Shown in pieces: positions 38,001 through 45,245 of a stretch of 64,000 bases of DNA. The position numbers and the translations under genes are program-made. A model generated the notes under the pieces. The model did no database searches. It saw nothing but the letters and a program-made list of their open reading frames with translations, and had not been told where the DNA came from. The stretch comes from Deltaproteobacteria bacterium ADurb.Bin207. Its GTDB lineage: Bacteria > Myxococcota_A > Polyangia > Polyangiales > Polyangiaceae. Every line of letters begins with the position of its first letter. Position 1 is the stretch's first letter. Where the stretch lies: the NCBI GenBank assembly GCA_002070115.1, contig MWCO01000017.1:29030-93029 (forward strand). The letters are read 5' to 3'.

Positions 38001-39163
38001 CGCGCGTGCGTGCGAAGGGACGCTCTAGCCTCCCCACATCCGGGGTCGGCGGCCACCGCCTCGATCCAGGCGTCGAGAGCCCGGTCCGGACTCGCGAGCC
38101 GTCCAAGATAAATCCCTGCAATATCAAGTAGTTTCCTTGCTTTCGAGGTACCCTGTTCCGTCGAAGCGGCCCATTCCCAGCGCGCCGTAACCGCGTCGTG
38201 AAGACCTGCCTGCGTCAACGCTTCATCCACCTGCGCGGCCACAGACCCGGCGATCACCGTCTCGAGCCTGCCTTGAACGATCACCGCAAGAGCGCGGGCA
38301 GAATCCTCCGCTTCGAGAGCCCGAGAAAGACGAATGGCATGCACTGCGCGGCTAGCAGAGCCATCGATGGCGTTGGCGTGGAGGAGACGAGTCTCATCGG
38401 CGGCTTGGAAACGCCCGGATTGCTCGAGGGTATCGACGAGCGCGTCACACGCTTGGGCGCTTGCTGGTGATAGCGCAAAGGCTCGACGTCGCGCTTCGAA
38501 AGCTCGGGCTCGATTGCCGTTTTGATCGTGACGATCGGCTGCTTCGAGCCACATCGTGGTGGCTGTCGATTCGCCTTGTACGGCGGCAAGCTCACCAGCC
38601 AACTCGAGGGCATCCGCACTGGTCGGCCATACGGTTGCTGCCTCCAGCAGATTTTCCATGGCTTCTTGGAGCGCTCCCCCCCGAATTTGCAGCCTTGCCA
38701 TGCGCATCAACAATTTGGCCGCGATGCTTGCGGCGGCTGCGACGTGAACGTTTGGCGCCAGGACCGATGCCGCTTCCCTCGGCGCTCCGACTCGCTCGAG
38801 CCATCGGCTGATCTGCTCTCTCCACGACTCTTCGCCCCCCAACTCGAGCGCTTCACGACCGTATCCGAGCGCTTCCGCCAAGTGCCGGTCCGCGTCCGCA
38901 AGCTGCGAGGCAAGCCACCAACACGCGTTTTTGGCCCCATTTCGGTCTCCCCGCAGGTGGGCTTTCAACGCTTGGGCTTGTACTTTGGCAAACCCCGCCA
39001 CCGACCCGTCCACGATGGGCAATGCCACTGGCTCTTCGAAGGCATCCGCACGACCCATCAATCGGTCGAGCCAATGGGGACATAGCGTGAAACCCTGTGA
39101 TCGAGTGGATTTTTCACCCGTCATGATCCTGTCCAACGCGTCGGAAACGTTCGAATCCCGCAT
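32039..39163 (-). CDS. Giant TPR-repeat protein (2374 aa)
   Basis: Almost the whole length is helical-hairpin repeat: runs such as GYGREALELGG, ARAFEARRRAFALSPASAQA and ERAQGELDELIARG. It is rich in Ala, Leu, Glu and Arg and lacks any signal peptide or membrane segment. Two disordered breaks occur: an acidic Pro/Ser segment at about 1290-1360 and a Pro/Ala/Thr segment at about 1905-2000 containing short repeats (ADTAPVVADTAPVIAD). A conserved-looking globular end (about 2000-2374) has GLTGIERISLISPSP and VFQRRTEGAMALG. AGGAAGG precedes the ATG. It should act as a large cytoplasmic scaffold. The gene sits 39 bp after sppA and abuts a lipoprotein gene, tying it to envelope proteins. Confidence 0.88.
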   Translation of the reverse strand: MRDSNVSDALDRIMTGEKSTRSQGFTLCPHWLDRLMGRADAFEEPVALPIVDGSVAGFAKVQAQALKAHLRGDRNGAKNACWWLASQLADADRHLAEALGYGREALELGGEESWREQISRWLERVGAPREAASVLAPNVHVAAAASIAAKLLMRMARLQIRGGALQEAMENLLEAATVWPTSADALELAGELAAVQGESTATTMWLEAADRHDQNGNRARAFEARRRAFALSPASAQACDALVDTLEQSGRFQAADETRLLHANAIDGSASRAVHAIRLSRALEAEDSARALAVIVQGRLETVIAGSVAAQVDEALTQAGLHDAVTARWEWAASTEQGTSKARKLLDIAGIYLGRLASPDRALDAWIEAVAADPGCGEARASLRTHARAMRDDTPLVEALIRAVQANPHGPAAIGCYRELATLAEERLSDPSLAHWALTELLIRMDDPQLESTRAALVPRIKLQDNALASAATAVEQGNTEAKLEGWRRMASILRGRPQEIQRYIEVLTHLVRLDREQSRWWLDLERATVRCGRQDHFERMVLERLEDPIAPNEKLHWLVTLMTHAWRRGDPQSALSLAQRLTETLPGMRASHAHAWIAASATGDEELRALALEHLAPNLSASVRATMLSLAATQWEALGNQEQAQRLMWQAKEADEGAPELLRLIASHAARSKDPALLRSLEKLASIFVPTRENHATMTSLLSHAGNGDLAHAWARRWIELCPWDPEVAEQLLQTGVASTTEMHAAAILRVAACVFPTSDMERMLCGGLAELLSRDVHRAAQVAAELADMWGSHSEVFRETLLAVALEAQDLRREAKIVERWLAHTTAPRQELLRLAKIYGDLDDREGQALALVRAARASIEPHEILARLEPMQESISGDAALWILEARARCLAASGDTEGSALAWLHLGSARWDHAHDPVGAIEAWLEAMGHDALAFARLSESLAQRTTAEEVSDAFQDYALACTDPVRRACAFVVAAARAIGLERWTEAADLALQALREDPRRTDALTLIEVASGQGANHQAIDEAHRLAAAGAKGRFGKRASHLRAARVLEARGFSEMALTHAIAAFEADPMQGSALTIMQRLAQQENVADVVDCLCNVAENTQADQRALWWMQAATIASNHAQHQRRALDLGLRALLESPSVEAMELIGRVLESLLRVDKEESSIFELRLQRALKALAPKLEGPIGARIAVSAATISVIILNAYSLALQWARAALACSGDIDEYDRLVALVPQLVMDKEGCGLFIQELIQRVRDRSGTTGPSLMAFAHRLSEALGDGEWVRALRELEAETASDSSQPMDPFADLADAISVDSTPPEPTKSQPEQDPSPKEAISDSAVSSRDGAMPTGQTDRLALADELVERGQEREAIEVLERMGADTPNAQVDRRLRERYEALGLHERLVALLERMASQLDDPAEKVPLLVQVGALRDKLGDKEQARAMWNLVVEVAPETREAWLRLEQDAMERGEWELLAHLLQRHSTVTPSASEAQALQLRRVQLLDRSLMMSERAQGELDELIARGAANSAMLVYRAELAERLEGKLSAAGYWVRAAMLADDRSEAVPLLCGAARAYLDLGVYDKAQQALEQIGDVRTEQVLTLKLEAELGDSGPTARRGDLLDELSAVSNAQPSHRAGWLMEAAEIAMLKGDSHRALDRARRAAALVPSDTEIQLRVVFMTYRLEGLSDRRLVSDMLAQLRRIEAGLSPEDIDLHGFLTAECIEVWQGPDAAMTALQQQIQRTGTGPLLALALADRYSIMGDPHLALPLFDMALGAEDLRGVRTRAQVAFCAARAALRAGGAQLAEPYVALLEREPGSEPLVQRLRVEMTELVPTTDEVRRQLNQVARASRGLSRAQALWQLARISAARNTRESNAEAEGYYGEAIAAASSDATLRKEMEVERDAFRSRLTPSLLPPPARISTVPPAAQVPKVENEPSVDTWVSAIAPSPLSPPVSPSPADTAPVVADTAPVIADAALPPADATPSIETAAPTRPIVDPNRENKLLQELAKGNMQAGDELASWISDNPTRSSEVVAIRRRQVVLEPHSVRHLELLRDAARADRNADYAAALHHVVCVLTGQTAPPPPNLQPSSHDPERLLTMVGRGVYGAAADVLGEVWRSASHLFVREPAAYGLTGIERISLISPSPVGRAYAKAAGILGLGKVPVFQRRTEGAMALGVAALSPMAVVVSGEIVDGEPLEYRMAAMMMGTTPPNAMLFGLPPTAVRQLMRALQAAFGPPSAARERASESAVLAAELWRALPGSAQRRFAQLYRDSEPFSYEDAWARALQVTRRAGLLVVGNLAVALKDALSDPGMQQAIDTGAPDAYRHLCRVSVSAADLVRFAASCEYADVRWHDTRHGSGAYWSSTTGSRP

Positions 39164-39202
39164 GCCTTCCTGACCTACCGCCCAACACGGTCCGTCCAGG
39201 GG

Positions 39203-41050
39203 CTAGCGTATCAAAATCGCGAAAGGAACTGCTACAAGCATGCGCTCTCCCTGTATCCAGGGAGCCCAAGCCTCCGCATAAGGCAACCATTCGACGGAGG
39301 ACGTAGAAGCAAGGATGGGGCGTAAAACCCAGTTTCTGGCCATCGGTCCCGTCGCCGCGGAAACGTCATCCTCCGGGTCGAGTTGAAGGAGCTTTTCCAA
39401 TCCGCTTCCTTGCTCTACCCAACGAACCGCCCCCGTGGGCTCCAATCCTCCCACACGAAGTGCATAAGCGATGGCGTCTTGCAAGCCTCCGATTTCGTCC
39501 ACCATGCCCAATTCGAGCCCTTCGCGCGCGGCGAAAATTCGTCCTTCGGCGAATGCAGCGATTCGTTGCGGCTCCAAATGACGCCCTTCGGCGACGCGCT
39601 CCACGAATAATTCATAAACGCTCTGCATCGTTTTCAACGCTCGGACTCGGGAGGCCTCGTCCCAAGCCACGAACGGCGAAAGATAAGCCGCCCGCGCACG
39701 AGCCTCCTGGGCATCGCTAGCGGGGAAGACCTCTGCCGATACCCCGAGATGATCCAAACCCCGACCAATCGCAAGCTTTCCTCCCACCACACCGATCGAA
39801 CCGATGATGCTCGAGGATTCCGCAAACACCCGTGTGCCTGCGCACGCCAGATAATAGCCGCCGCTCGCGGCCATATCCCCAATGGATACAATGAGCGGCT
39901 TGATCTTCCGAAGCTGCATCAATTGATGCCAAAGCAGATCGCTCGCCAACGCCGAGCCCCCCGGTGAATCGATCCGCAACACCACCGCACGAACCGCTTC
40001 ATCCTTTCCCACCTGAAACAACGACTGCGTCAATTGCCGTTCCGATATGCCATCCCCATCCGAAAATAACGCTCCAGAAGAAGTCGCCGCAATGGCTCCC
40101 GTCGCACGCAGTACCGCCACATGCGGCTCATCCGTGGCTCCCCCCGCACCACTCAACGCCCGAACAAGCTCCGCTATCCCCGATGTGTCCACTGTCTTGG
40201 CTCCTGGACCAAAACGCACAACCGCCTGCGAAACGTTCGCGCGCGTCTTCGCTTCCTCACGCGCTTCGCTCGCCATACCTACCGCATCCACGAGCCCTTT
40301 GTCCTTGGCCTCCTTAGGAGAATACGGCCCCAATTCCATCTGCGGTGAGGCTCCCGTTCGTGCCTGCTCAATCCCCTCGAGCCATTGATGCCGCACCGAG
40401 GTGAGCATCTGCATCAACGAAGCCCTCGCTTCGTCGCTTGGACCGTCGTGGGTAAATGGCTCCACCGCCCCCTTGAACTTTCCCACCTGGAGCATGTCGA
40501 CATCGATGCGAAGTTCGGCCAATAAACGTTTTGCATATAAGACTTGCGCCGCGATACCCACGGTCTCCAAGGAGCCCGCGGGACTTAGCCAGATCCGGTC
40601 ACACGCGTTTGCCGCAATCCAATAGGTTTCGTTGCCCAAATCGTGCGCGTGGCATACGACCGGCATGCCCCCTTTTCGAATGCGACCGACAATTCGCGCA
40701 AGCTCTTGCGTTCGAGCAAACCCTTGTTGTGGCCCGAAAATGATGAAAAGCCCTTTGATTTTCGATTCTTTGCCTTGTTCGATCCGCGTAAGCAATTCAA
40801 TTAGATCAGCGAAAGAACGCTTTTTCGGCGTGCCAAGCAGCCCGGCTCGATCGATTTCCGGCAATCCAGAATAAAAATTGATTTCTGCGACATGGGGGCG
40901 AGAAGGAGTCGTCGGTTCGTCCGCAAATTCGCTCGGAATCTCGGAAGGAGCGGCCACAGGCTCCAGCCGGGAACGCCCCTGACACGCCATGGCAAAGGCA
41001 CCCACGAAAAAGGCGACCAAGCCAAAGGCTATCGTCCGTGACCGTTTCAT
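39203..41050 (-). CDS. sppA: SppA-type signal peptide peptidase, probable lipoprotein
   Basis: 615 residues in the long two-domain form. The N-terminal segment FGLVAFFVGAFAMAC suggests a lipoprotein signal (AMAC), unlike the membrane anchor of E. coli SppA. The first S49 domain holds the catalytic lysine motif VGKFKGAVEPF (about 215). The second holds the nucleophile in GDMAASGGYYLAC (about 395) and SSSIIGSIGVVGGK. The Ser/Lys dyad is complete. Such enzymes degrade cleaved signal peptides in or near the membrane. ATG overlaps the TGA of the preceding gene (ATGA). Second gene of the 13.4-kb operon. Confidence 0.9.
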   Translation of the reverse strand: MKRSRTIAFGLVAFFVGAFAMACQGRSRLEPVAAPSEIPSEFADEPTTPSRPHVAEINFYSGLPEIDRAGLLGTPKKRSFADLIELLTRIEQGKESKIKGLFIIFGPQQGFARTQELARIVGRIRKGGMPVVCHAHDLGNETYWIAANACDRIWLSPAGSLETVGIAAQVLYAKRLLAELRIDVDMLQVGKFKGAVEPFTHDGPSDEARASLMQMLTSVRHQWLEGIEQARTGASPQMELGPYSPKEAKDKGLVDAVGMASEAREEAKTRANVSQAVVRFGPGAKTVDTSGIAELVRALSGAGGATDEPHVAVLRATGAIAATSSGALFSDGDGISERQLTQSLFQVGKDEAVRAVVLRIDSPGGSALASDLLWHQLMQLRKIKPLIVSIGDMAASGGYYLACAGTRVFAESSSIIGSIGVVGGKLAIGRGLDHLGVSAEVFPASDAQEARARAAYLSPFVAWDEASRVRALKTMQSVYELFVERVAEGRHLEPQRIAAFAEGRIFAAREGLELGMVDEIGGLQDAIAYALRVGGLEPTGAVRWVEQGSGLEKLLQLDPEDDVSAATGPMARNWVLRPILASTSSVEWLPYAEAWAPWIQGERMLVAVPFAILIR

Positions 41051-43056
41051 GGAGGAGCAGCGTCCGTGGAAGTATTCGTGCGTTTCGGATCTTCCGTGGG
41101 CTTGGAAGCTTCGGCAATACGTTGTCGCGCTCGCGCGGCATAAGGACCCTGTCCACCCGTTTGGGAGACGATCTGCTGGTAAAGAGCAACAGCCCCCGCC
41201 TTGTCCCCCGCATCCCACTTCGCGTCCGCCAAACCGATGAGAGCCGGCACATATCCAGGGTTTTGCTTGTTGACTTCTTCGTAGTATCCCATCGATGCCG
41301 ACTTGTCACCGCGCGCTTTGGCAACATCGCCCAGTCCCGCCAAGGCTTCCGTATCACCGGGGTTTTTGGCGAGAGCAGCACGGTAAAATTGCTCCGCGCT
41401 GTCGAGATCACCTCGCTGCCGCGCCGCATGCCCCCGCGCTAGCAAGTCTTGATAACTCCCTGCCGCAATCTTGTCATCCCCCGCACGATCCGGACCATCT
41501 CGATTCGCCCCCGGCATGGGTGGCAAATGAGATGGATCGATCGGACCCGTCGGTTTGGCCGAAGACACCGGCCCTTCTTTTGACACACGAGCCACAAACG
41601 CTTTGAGGTCAAGCAGCAAAGCATGAGGCCTTGTCTGCTTCTCCAAGGTGGCCAACTCCGCTTGTGCCGCTTCAGCCTGACCGGCTTGCGCCAATGCATA
41701 AATTAGAGCCGCCCGAGCCCTGCCAAGACCGTGTTCGCTCGAGACCGACGTGCGCAATCGCTCGATCACCACGGGCCAATCTGGTTTATTTTCGCACATT
41801 TCCAAGGCGGCTAGCACATACGCGATGTCGGCTTTGCCCGCATGCGGCGAGATCTTCGCGGCCAGAGCTTTCGCCTTGGATATCTCCCCCGCAAGTCGAA
41901 ACGCATCCACCCGAACCGCAATCGATTCCGGATCATCTTGGGCTTCCACGCGACTCGATGCCGCGATGGCTTGCTTCGTTCGGGTATCGAGTTCCGATTG
42001 GGTGATGCGAAGCACTTCTTTTTCCGAGGGATCAATCAATCGGGTCTTCAACCAGGTTTGATCGGAACGAATGTTCGTAAGCTGCGCCAAAGCAAGCAAA
42101 ACATGCGGATCGTTTTCCGCCAGCACACTCGCCTTGTCAAAACTCGCCTTGGCCGATTCCCAATCACCCTCGCGAAGCTGCTCGTGACCCGATTCGAGTA
42201 GCCCCGCGATGCGAGGATCCACCGTGATGCCGGCCGTCGGCTCCGTCGCTTTCTCGAAATAACTCCGACCTACCGTGGCCGCTAGGATTCCCAATGCCCC
42301 TACGACCACGACTCCCGCCACCCACCGGATCGCCCCAGACCGACGAGCCGGGGTCGTGACGAATCGGGGATCCGTAAACCCTTCTTCCGTCGATGCATAA
42401 CTCATTCGCACATCGCTGGGGGTCGGTGTCATCGCCAACGGCCGCCCTTCGCGGATTTCCACCTGGTCCAGCGGCTTGATCCCTCCCACGGCTACCGCAG
42501 GAGGCGCAGGCGTTTCCGCCAACCCAGGACGCCGCTGCGTGGCTGGTTCAAATCCTGGCTCCTCGCCCAATACCTCACGAGTCGAAAGCGTTCTATCTGT
42601 CCCCGCCGAAATTTTTGGAACCGTCGCCTCGTCGAAATCGCTTTCGTCGTCCTCTCGGTGAATGGAAGGAATCGGCGGACGAGATTCGAACGGAGCCGCC
42701 ATCGGACGGTCGCTCGTGAACCGGGGCACGCGTCCCTCTTCCGGAAAAAACTGTGCAAGTTCGGCAATTTCCGATACTGGGCGCGATGGCAATCCCCCGC
42801 GCGTCAACACGTCCGAACGACCTACTTGCCCCCGCGTGATCGCTCGTTGAAGGTCTCGAAGAGACGTGAATACCAAATCCCCACCACCGCTCGTGCGCAC
42901 TTCCCACCGCTCCGGCATCGAAGACGCCGATTCGGGCCGCCGATAGATACGAAATTGATGCCCGCAGTGGGTACACTTCACCGTCGTCCCACGCTCCGAA
43001 ACGAGAGCATCGTCGAAATCGTACTCGGTTTGACAATGTTCGCAGAGTACTTCCAT
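41047..43056 (-). CDS. MJ0042-type zinc-ribbon, single-pass TPR protein
   Basis: 669 residues. The N-terminal zinc ribbon (CEHCQTEYDF...VKCTHCGHQFRI) is of the MJ0042/zinc_ribbon_5 kind frequent in Myxococcota. Next comes a small GYF-like module (about 50-105, WEVRTSGGGDLVFTSLRDLQRAI split), a disordered acidic/Pro region, one membrane segment (about 235-255, WVAGVVVVGALGILAATVG) and a C-terminal TPR region (about 275-640) ending in Lys/Thr/Asp-rich tail. The ribbon and GYF-like part should be cytoplasmic and the TPRs periplasmic. First gene of the operon; it ends in an ATGA overlap with sppA. Confidence 0.85.
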   Translation of the reverse strand: MEVLCEHCQTEYDFDDALVSERGTTVKCTHCGHQFRIYRRPESASSMPERWEVRTSGGGDLVFTSLRDLQRAITRGQVGRSDVLTRGGLPSRPVSEIAELAQFFPEEGRVPRFTSDRPMAAPFESRPPIPSIHREDDESDFDEATVPKISAGTDRTLSTREVLGEEPGFEPATQRRPGLAETPAPPAVAVGGIKPLDQVEIREGRPLAMTPTPSDVRMSYASTEEGFTDPRFVTTPARRSGAIRWVAGVVVVGALGILAATVGRSYFEKATEPTAGITVDPRIAGLLESGHEQLREGDWESAKASFDKASVLAENDPHVLLALAQLTNIRSDQTWLKTRLIDPSEKEVLRITQSELDTRTKQAIAASSRVEAQDDPESIAVRVDAFRLAGEISKAKALAAKISPHAGKADIAYVLAALEMCENKPDWPVVIERLRTSVSSEHGLGRARAALIYALAQAGQAEAAQAELATLEKQTRPHALLLDLKAFVARVSKEGPVSSAKPTGPIDPSHLPPMPGANRDGPDRAGDDKIAAGSYQDLLARGHAARQRGDLDSAEQFYRAALAKNPGDTEALAGLGDVAKARGDKSASMGYYEEVNKQNPGYVPALIGLADAKWDAGDKAGAVALYQQIVSQTGGQGPYAARARQRIAEASKPTEDPKRTNTSTDAAPP

Positions 43057-43399
43057 GTTTCGTCAAAGGCCAATTTTTGATGCCATCGCCCCGCTCCTAG
43101 CACCCAAAGAAGCTTGGGGCGAACCAAAACGGAACGAATCGCGCCAACGCGGAAATGAGGACCGCACCGTAGCACGTTGCTCCCAGTCGTATCCAGCAAT
43201 CCGAAACCAAAGAATGCCTTGCCCAAACAAGGCCATCCGACGGATTCGAACCGCTCGGCCGTGACCCATGAGTTTCACACCAAGGGTGTAAACGGATTTT
43301 CACGGTCTCTCTTTCCCTTTCCCAGGAAAATGCAGCCTTGTTCAAGGCATAACGCTTGCTAGGCTTCTCAAAACAATCACCGCCCGGGGAAAAGAAACC
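43057..43399. other. Intergenic stretch between divergent genes
   Basis: 343 bp separating the 13.4-kb minus-strand operon from the plus-strand lipoprotein gene, so it must hold both promoters; no clear -35/-10 pair was found. A T-arm-like sequence near 43232-43260 does not form a tRNA. Confidence 0.5.
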
Positions 43400-44683
43400 A
43401 TGAATCCACACCGAATTGGCTCAGCGTTGGGATTATCCGCCTCGGCAGGACTGTCCGCCCTCTTTCTGATGGGATGCCCGATCTATCCCAGCGCCACCGA
43501 ATGCTACGATCACGAAGACTGCCCCAGAGGCATGTACTGCAATGATGACAATCAATGCGTCCGTCCTCCCTCGGATGGATTCGGAGGCTCCCCGTCCCAA
43601 GGCTCTGGCGGCTCCGGTGGCGCGACCAACTCCACAACCCATTGCACCCAGCCTTCCGACTGCCGAGTGAACGAAACCTGCGGTCAAGACGGCCAATGCC
43701 ACCCCGGCGATTGCTATTTTTCAGGATGTGTTTCGGGATTTGAATGCGTGTTGCATGGATACCAATACGTCTGTTTACCTAGCGGTAGCGGCGGTTCGAG
43801 CGGCAGCAGCGGTTCGAGCGGCAGCAGCGGCTCGAGCGGCAGCAGCGGCTCGAGCGGCAGCAGTGGCTCGGCCGGCAGCAGTGGCTCAGGCGGCAGCGGC
43901 GGTGCCCCCATCCCCTGCGCCAACCCCAACGATTGTGATGCAGGCCAAGTCTGCTCCGAAAAAGGCCTGTGTGAAGACGGTAGCTGCGACGACCATGGCT
44001 GTGTCCACGGATGGATATGCGAAAACGATAGCTGTGTTCCGAACGACCCCCATCACTGCATCTTCGACCAGGATTGTATCCCGTTTGGGATAGGCTTCCT
44101 CTGCGTCAACGGTTCTTGCACGCCCCCCGAAGATCAATGCACGGACAAAACTCAGTGCCCCGACCCCGCATCCCAAAGCTGTGTCAACGGAAAATGCCTT
44201 TCCACTTGTACCTCCTCCTCCGACTGCCCCGACGGATTCCTATGTGACGTCACCCTCGGCATCTGCTCTCTTCCCGCTGTCGGTTGCACGATAACCAGTG
44301 ATTGTACGGATCCGGATACCGTGTGCGTCGCCGGTGCATGCGTGTCACGCTGCAGCTCGAACGATACTTGCTCCGAACACTTCGTTTGCGTGGCCAATGG
44401 CTGCGTACCCGATCAAAACCCCAGCTTCCTTTGCGATGTCGATGGGACCCAAGACGTATGCAGTGCGGGAAGCATCTGTCTTCATCATAGCTGTTATATT
44501 ACATGTACACCAAATCCGGATAGCTGCGCTACCCACCCCCCCGACCTCAACCAATGCAAAAGCACCACGTCGTCCTCAGGTTCCTACCACGTCTGTGGCT
44601 CGAGCACGAACCTGGGCGACGAATGCGATCCTTCCTCCCCTTGCTCGGGCGTCAAGGTGTGCATCGACGGATTTTGCCGATGA
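43400..44683 (+). CDS. Cysteine-rich lipoprotein with Gly-Ser repeat linker
   Basis: 427 residues. Signal peptide with lipobox FLMGC (residue 26). The mature protein has some 40 cysteines in short units such as CYDHEDCPRGMYCNDDNQC and CTSSSDCPDGFLCD, the Dickkopf-N/EGF-like pattern common in myxobacterial surface proteins. A Gly-Ser linker (about residues 131-170, GSSGSSGSS repeats) splits the cysteine-rich region. No enzyme motif. Probably a disulfide-rich surface stalk or binding protein. GGGGAAAAG lies upstream of the ATG. It stands alone. Confidence 0.85.
   Translation: MNPHRIGSALGLSASAGLSALFLMGCPIYPSATECYDHEDCPRGMYCNDDNQCVRPPSDGFGGSPSQGSGGSGGATNSTTHCTQPSDCRVNETCGQDGQCHPGDCYFSGCVSGFECVLHGYQYVCLPSGSGGSSGSSGSSGSSGSSGSSGSSGSSGSAGSSGSGGSGGAPIPCANPNDCDAGQVCSEKGLCEDGSCDDHGCVHGWICENDSCVPNDPHHCIFDQDCIPFGIGFLCVNGSCTPPEDQCTDKTQCPDPASQSCVNGKCLSTCTSSSDCPDGFLCDVTLGICSLPAVGCTITSDCTDPDTVCVAGACVSRCSSNDTCSEHFVCVANGCVPDQNPSFLCDVDGTQDVCSAGSICLHHSCYITCTPNPDSCATHPPDLNQCKSTTSSSGSYHVCGSSTNLGDECDPSSPCSGVKVCIDGFCR
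43793..43900 (+). repeat. Six in-frame 18-bp tandem repeats
   Basis: Unit GGCTCGAGCGGCAGCAGC (first units start GGTTCG), six copies with the last two diverged; encodes Gly-Ser-Ser pairs in the lipoprotein at 43400. Copy-number change would keep the frame and alter linker length. Confidence 0.85.
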
Positions 44684-44948
44684 TCTCATCCATTCCGCCA
44701 CGATTCCCGCTTAGACATATCCTACCGGAGAGTCTCCCTCCGCCATGATCCAAACCATGTCGATGGCACGACCTTCGTAGACTTCTGAAACACAGGAGGA
44801 CTATACGCAAATGGATAGCGAGGGCGTGGGGGGCGTTGTCTCATGCGCGACGTCCGATGGATTGGCTTGACGTGCCATCATGACTGGATTGTTGCCCCCG
44901 GATGCGTCACACTCAAAAGCGTCACATCCTTGGAAAGGGGGCCGAATC

Positions 44949-45170
44949 ATGCCGATTCTCGAATTACGGTGCTGCGCCTGTGGCATTGTTTTTCATCGTC
45001 CTGCCAGCGCGGCGCAACAAGACCAAGTCTCCTGGCGACTATCCACTCCCATGGCCCTGATGTCCCCGGCCCTCGAAGTCGAGACCCTCCGATGCCCACG
45101 GTGCCACGACCTGCGCGTCGAACCCGTGCTTCGCTCGTTTCGACCCGATCCTTCTCGCTCATCAACGTGA
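44949..45170 (+). CDS. Small zinc-ribbon protein (73 aa)
   Basis: Start ATG at 44949 with GGGGG about 9 nt upstream; a longer frame to 44880 is not needed. Two cysteine pairs, CCAC near residue 8 and CPRC near residue 50, with a 40-residue spacer, suggest a zinc ribbon of the FmdB-like or RNA-binding type. The Ser/Arg-rich end looks disordered. Function unknown. Confidence 0.6.
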   Translation: MPILELRCCACGIVFHRPASAAQQDQVSWRLSTPMALMSPALEVETLRCPRCHDLRVEPVLRSFRPDPSRSST

Positions 45171-45245
45171 GAGCCTCATCCTCGTGATTGGGCGCTACCC
45201 ATGGTGGCGTCCCCAGCGCTCGCCATCCTTGCTCGGGTCGCGGCA

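Noticed and set aside
43225..43330. tRNA-like sequence (GGTTCGAATCC T-arm on the minus strand) upstream of the 43400 gene
   Set aside because: No matching 5' acceptor strand, no anticodon arm with U33 at the right distance and no CCA end; the fold does not close as class I or class II tRNA.
43793..43900. CRISPR-like array
   Set aside because: The regular units are contiguous coding repeats without spacers and translate to a Gly-Ser linker. No CRISPR array was found anywhere in the window.
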